A stretch of DNA of 6,424 nt from a bacterium (lineage in GTDB: Bacteria > UBA9089 > CG2-30-40-21 > SBAY01), in NCBI GenBank assembly GCA_040757115.1, contig JBFLYA010000214.1:1-6424 (forward strand), read 5' to 3'. Numbering within the stretch: position 1 is the stretch's first letter; each line of letters starts with the position of its first letter. Position numbers and translations under genes: made by a program. Below are positions 5,695 through 6,424 of this stretch, piece by piece. Under the pieces are notes generated by a model. That model was not told where the DNA came from. It made no database searches and saw only the letters and a program-made list of their open reading frames with translations.

Positions 5695-6078
5695 TTGATA
5701 ACTATGCCTCCAGAAATTGGAAGTATCGTTGAGGGAAAAATTACAAAAATAACGAATTTTGGGGCATTTGTCCAACTTACGGATGGAAATCAAGGGTTAA
5801 TTCATATCTCTCAAATCGCAAATCAATTTGTTAAAGATATTTCCGAGCATCTGAAGATAAACGATGTTGTTAAAGTTAAGATTCTGGCAATGAATAAAAA
5901 AGGTTGTTTTGACCTATCTCTAAAAGATGCACAGGATGACCCTGAAAGTCCAAAGAAAAAAACTGACTTATTTGAAGAAAAATTAGCCCGGTTTTTAAAA
6001 AGTAGTGATGAAAGATTATCAGATTTAAGACGCAATATGGAAGCAAAACGAGGTGGCGGTGGAAGAATTAAATATTGA
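5695..6078 (+). CDS. yabR: YabR-like S1 domain RNA-binding protein
   Basis: This 127-residue cytoplasmic protein carries one S1 OB-fold RNA-binding domain at about residues 8-79. Characteristic elements are GSIVEGKI (9-16), NFGAFV (21-26), GLIHISQI (34-41), a central VKDISEHLKINDVVKVK stretch and a closing LSLKDA. The C-terminal tail (92-127), predicted helical and then glycine/arginine-rich, contains FEEKLARFLK, DERLSDLRRN and AKRGGGG. This arrangement and length resemble B. subtilis YabR, from memory of that protein. The exact function of YabR-type proteins is poorly defined; RNA or ribosome binding is inferred from the domain. The gene starts 32 bases after the tRNA, and a TTG start is preferred because of its Shine-Dalgarno spacing. 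No terminator hairpin with a T-run follows. Confidence 0.88.
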   Translation: MITMPPEIGSIVEGKITKITNFGAFVQLTDGNQGLIHISQIANQFVKDISEHLKINDVVKVKILAMNKKGCFDLSLKDAQDDPESPKKKTDLFEEKLARFLKSSDERLSDLRRNMEAKRGGGGRIKY

Positions 6079-6097
6079 AAGTAACTATTCAGCCACT

Positions 6098-6117
6098 GAT
6101 TAACACGGATTAGCACG
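6098..6117 (+). repeat. Tandem decamer GATTAACACG / GATTAGCACG
   Basis: Two adjacent 10-bp units differ at one position, preceded by CCACT. Strings of the type CACTGATTAACACGGATTA are frequent intergenic repeats in environmental bacterial genomes. It lies 20 bases past the S1-protein stop. Confidence 0.6.
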
Positions 6118-6140
6118 GAATTGGTTTTCAAGTTAATAGG

Positions 6141-6160
6141 ACGCAGATTTGCGCAGATTA
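6141..6160 (+). repeat. Tandem decamer ACGCAGATTT / GCGCAGATTA
   Basis: Two adjacent 10-bp units match at 8 of 10 positions and are followed by TCAGGATAAT and an A-run. This is a second 10-bp-period family, distinct in sequence from the one at 6098-6117. Confidence 0.55.
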
Positions 6161-6181
6161 TCAGGATAATAAAAAAAATCG

Positions 6182-6198
6182 GTAACCGTTCAGGTGGT
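6182..6198 (+). mobile_element. Third GTAA-type element end, partner not in window
   Basis: GTAACCGTTCAGGTGGT here matches the right terminus of the 755-991 element, read inward, at 16 of 17 positions, and its first 13 bases equal that element's left end exactly. The similarity stops after 6198. No matching opposite end is found before 6424, so this is either a truncated end or the left end of a longer element continuing past the window. The 8 bases before it (6174-6181, AAAAATCG) would be its target duplication. Confidence 0.65.
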
Positions 6199-6204
6199 AA
6201 TTTA

Positions 6205-6228
6205 CCGCAGAGACGCAGAGAAACAGAG
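6205..6228 (+). repeat. Three tandem octamers of the CCGCAGAG type
   Basis: CCGCAGAG (6205-6212), ACGCAGAG (6213-6220) and AAACAGAG (6221-6228) form a period-8 tract with the first two bases most variable. It has the same architecture as the CCACGAAG tract after pgsA: two good units and a diverged third. It begins six bases after the GTAA-type element end. Confidence 0.65.
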
Positions 6229-6424
6229 AGGAAAATATTTGTTTTTTTCGTGTTTTTCGGTGTTTAAAAAGGCTTAAAAACAGTTAGTCGAAAGTCCGTA
6301 TTACTCGATGTTCAAGTTTTTGGATAGGACTCAATATGATAGAAGTTTTTGGCACGAATTAGCTAAATAAAGAAAGGTCTTTTGCCGATAGTAGAAATAG
6401 TGTGAAGACACGAAATTTACTATT

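Larger units (their letters stand above)
6079..6424. other. Gene-free tail made of short repeats
   Basis: I see no credible reading frame on either strand in these 346 bases. The first half holds a string of short repeat tracts and a mobile-element end, annotated separately. From about 6240 on, the sequence is AT-rich with TTCG/CGTG words (6249-6268) resembling the complement of the CACGAA repeat family. A weak inverted pair ATAGTA/TACTAT lies at 6388-6393 and 6418-6423. I find no convincing promoter, tRNA or terminator there. Confidence 0.6.

Noticed and set aside
5823-6131. Minus-strand open frame of 102 codons opposite the S1-domain gene
   Set aside because: It is antisense to a gene with clear family motifs and shows no recognisable domain of its own.
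5547-6228. CRISPR array
   Set aside because: The repeats are 7-10 bp and directly tandem without unique spacers of regular length, and no cas gene is present.

Overview
This is an AT-rich stretch of bacterial chromosome with every gene on the + strand. The genes are ordinary cell-envelope and housekeeping genes. The type IV pilus/type II secretion ATPase suggests a diderm or other piliated bacterium. The low GC content and the intergenic spaces packed with short 8- and 10-bp periodic repeats resemble genomes of uncultured environmental bacteria. I cannot name a phylum from this sequence alone.

Layout. Positions 1-125 are one arm of a repeat that probably continues left of the window. A membrane-anchored lytic transglycosylase gene follows (165-746). 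Next is a 237-bp palindrome-like insertion (755-991) with GTAA-type ends, bounded on both sides by the 8-bp direct repeat CTTATTTC. Then come pgsA (1012-1584), a 234-bp repeat-filled gap (1585-1818), a PilB/GspE-type ATPase (1819-3525), acpS (3589-3981) overlapping the NAD(P)HX repair gene nnr (3978-5522), a heptamer repeat tract, tRNA-Ala(CGC) (5587-5662), and a YabR-like S1-domain gene (5695-6078). The last 346 bp hold no gene, but carry more short repeats and a third copy of the GTAA-type end (6182-6198).

How the genes relate. The transglycosylase (peptidoglycan cleavage) and PgsA (phosphatidylglycerol phosphate synthesis) are envelope genes. Removing the insertion and one target copy leaves only 20 bp between them, so they were probably one transcription unit. 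AcpS activates acyl carrier protein and Nnr repairs damaged NAD(P)H; their 4-bp ATGA overlap implies translational coupling. The pilus ATPase has no other pilus gene beside it in the window.

The most interesting signal is the mobile-element family. A small element without a transposase has a visible 8-bp target duplication and ends like those of the IS66 family. A sister arm, an exact 125-bp inverted copy, sits on the other side of the transglycosylase gene. That gene is therefore bracketed by perfect inverted repeats and could in principle invert. I found no evidence of a new defence or biosynthetic system.
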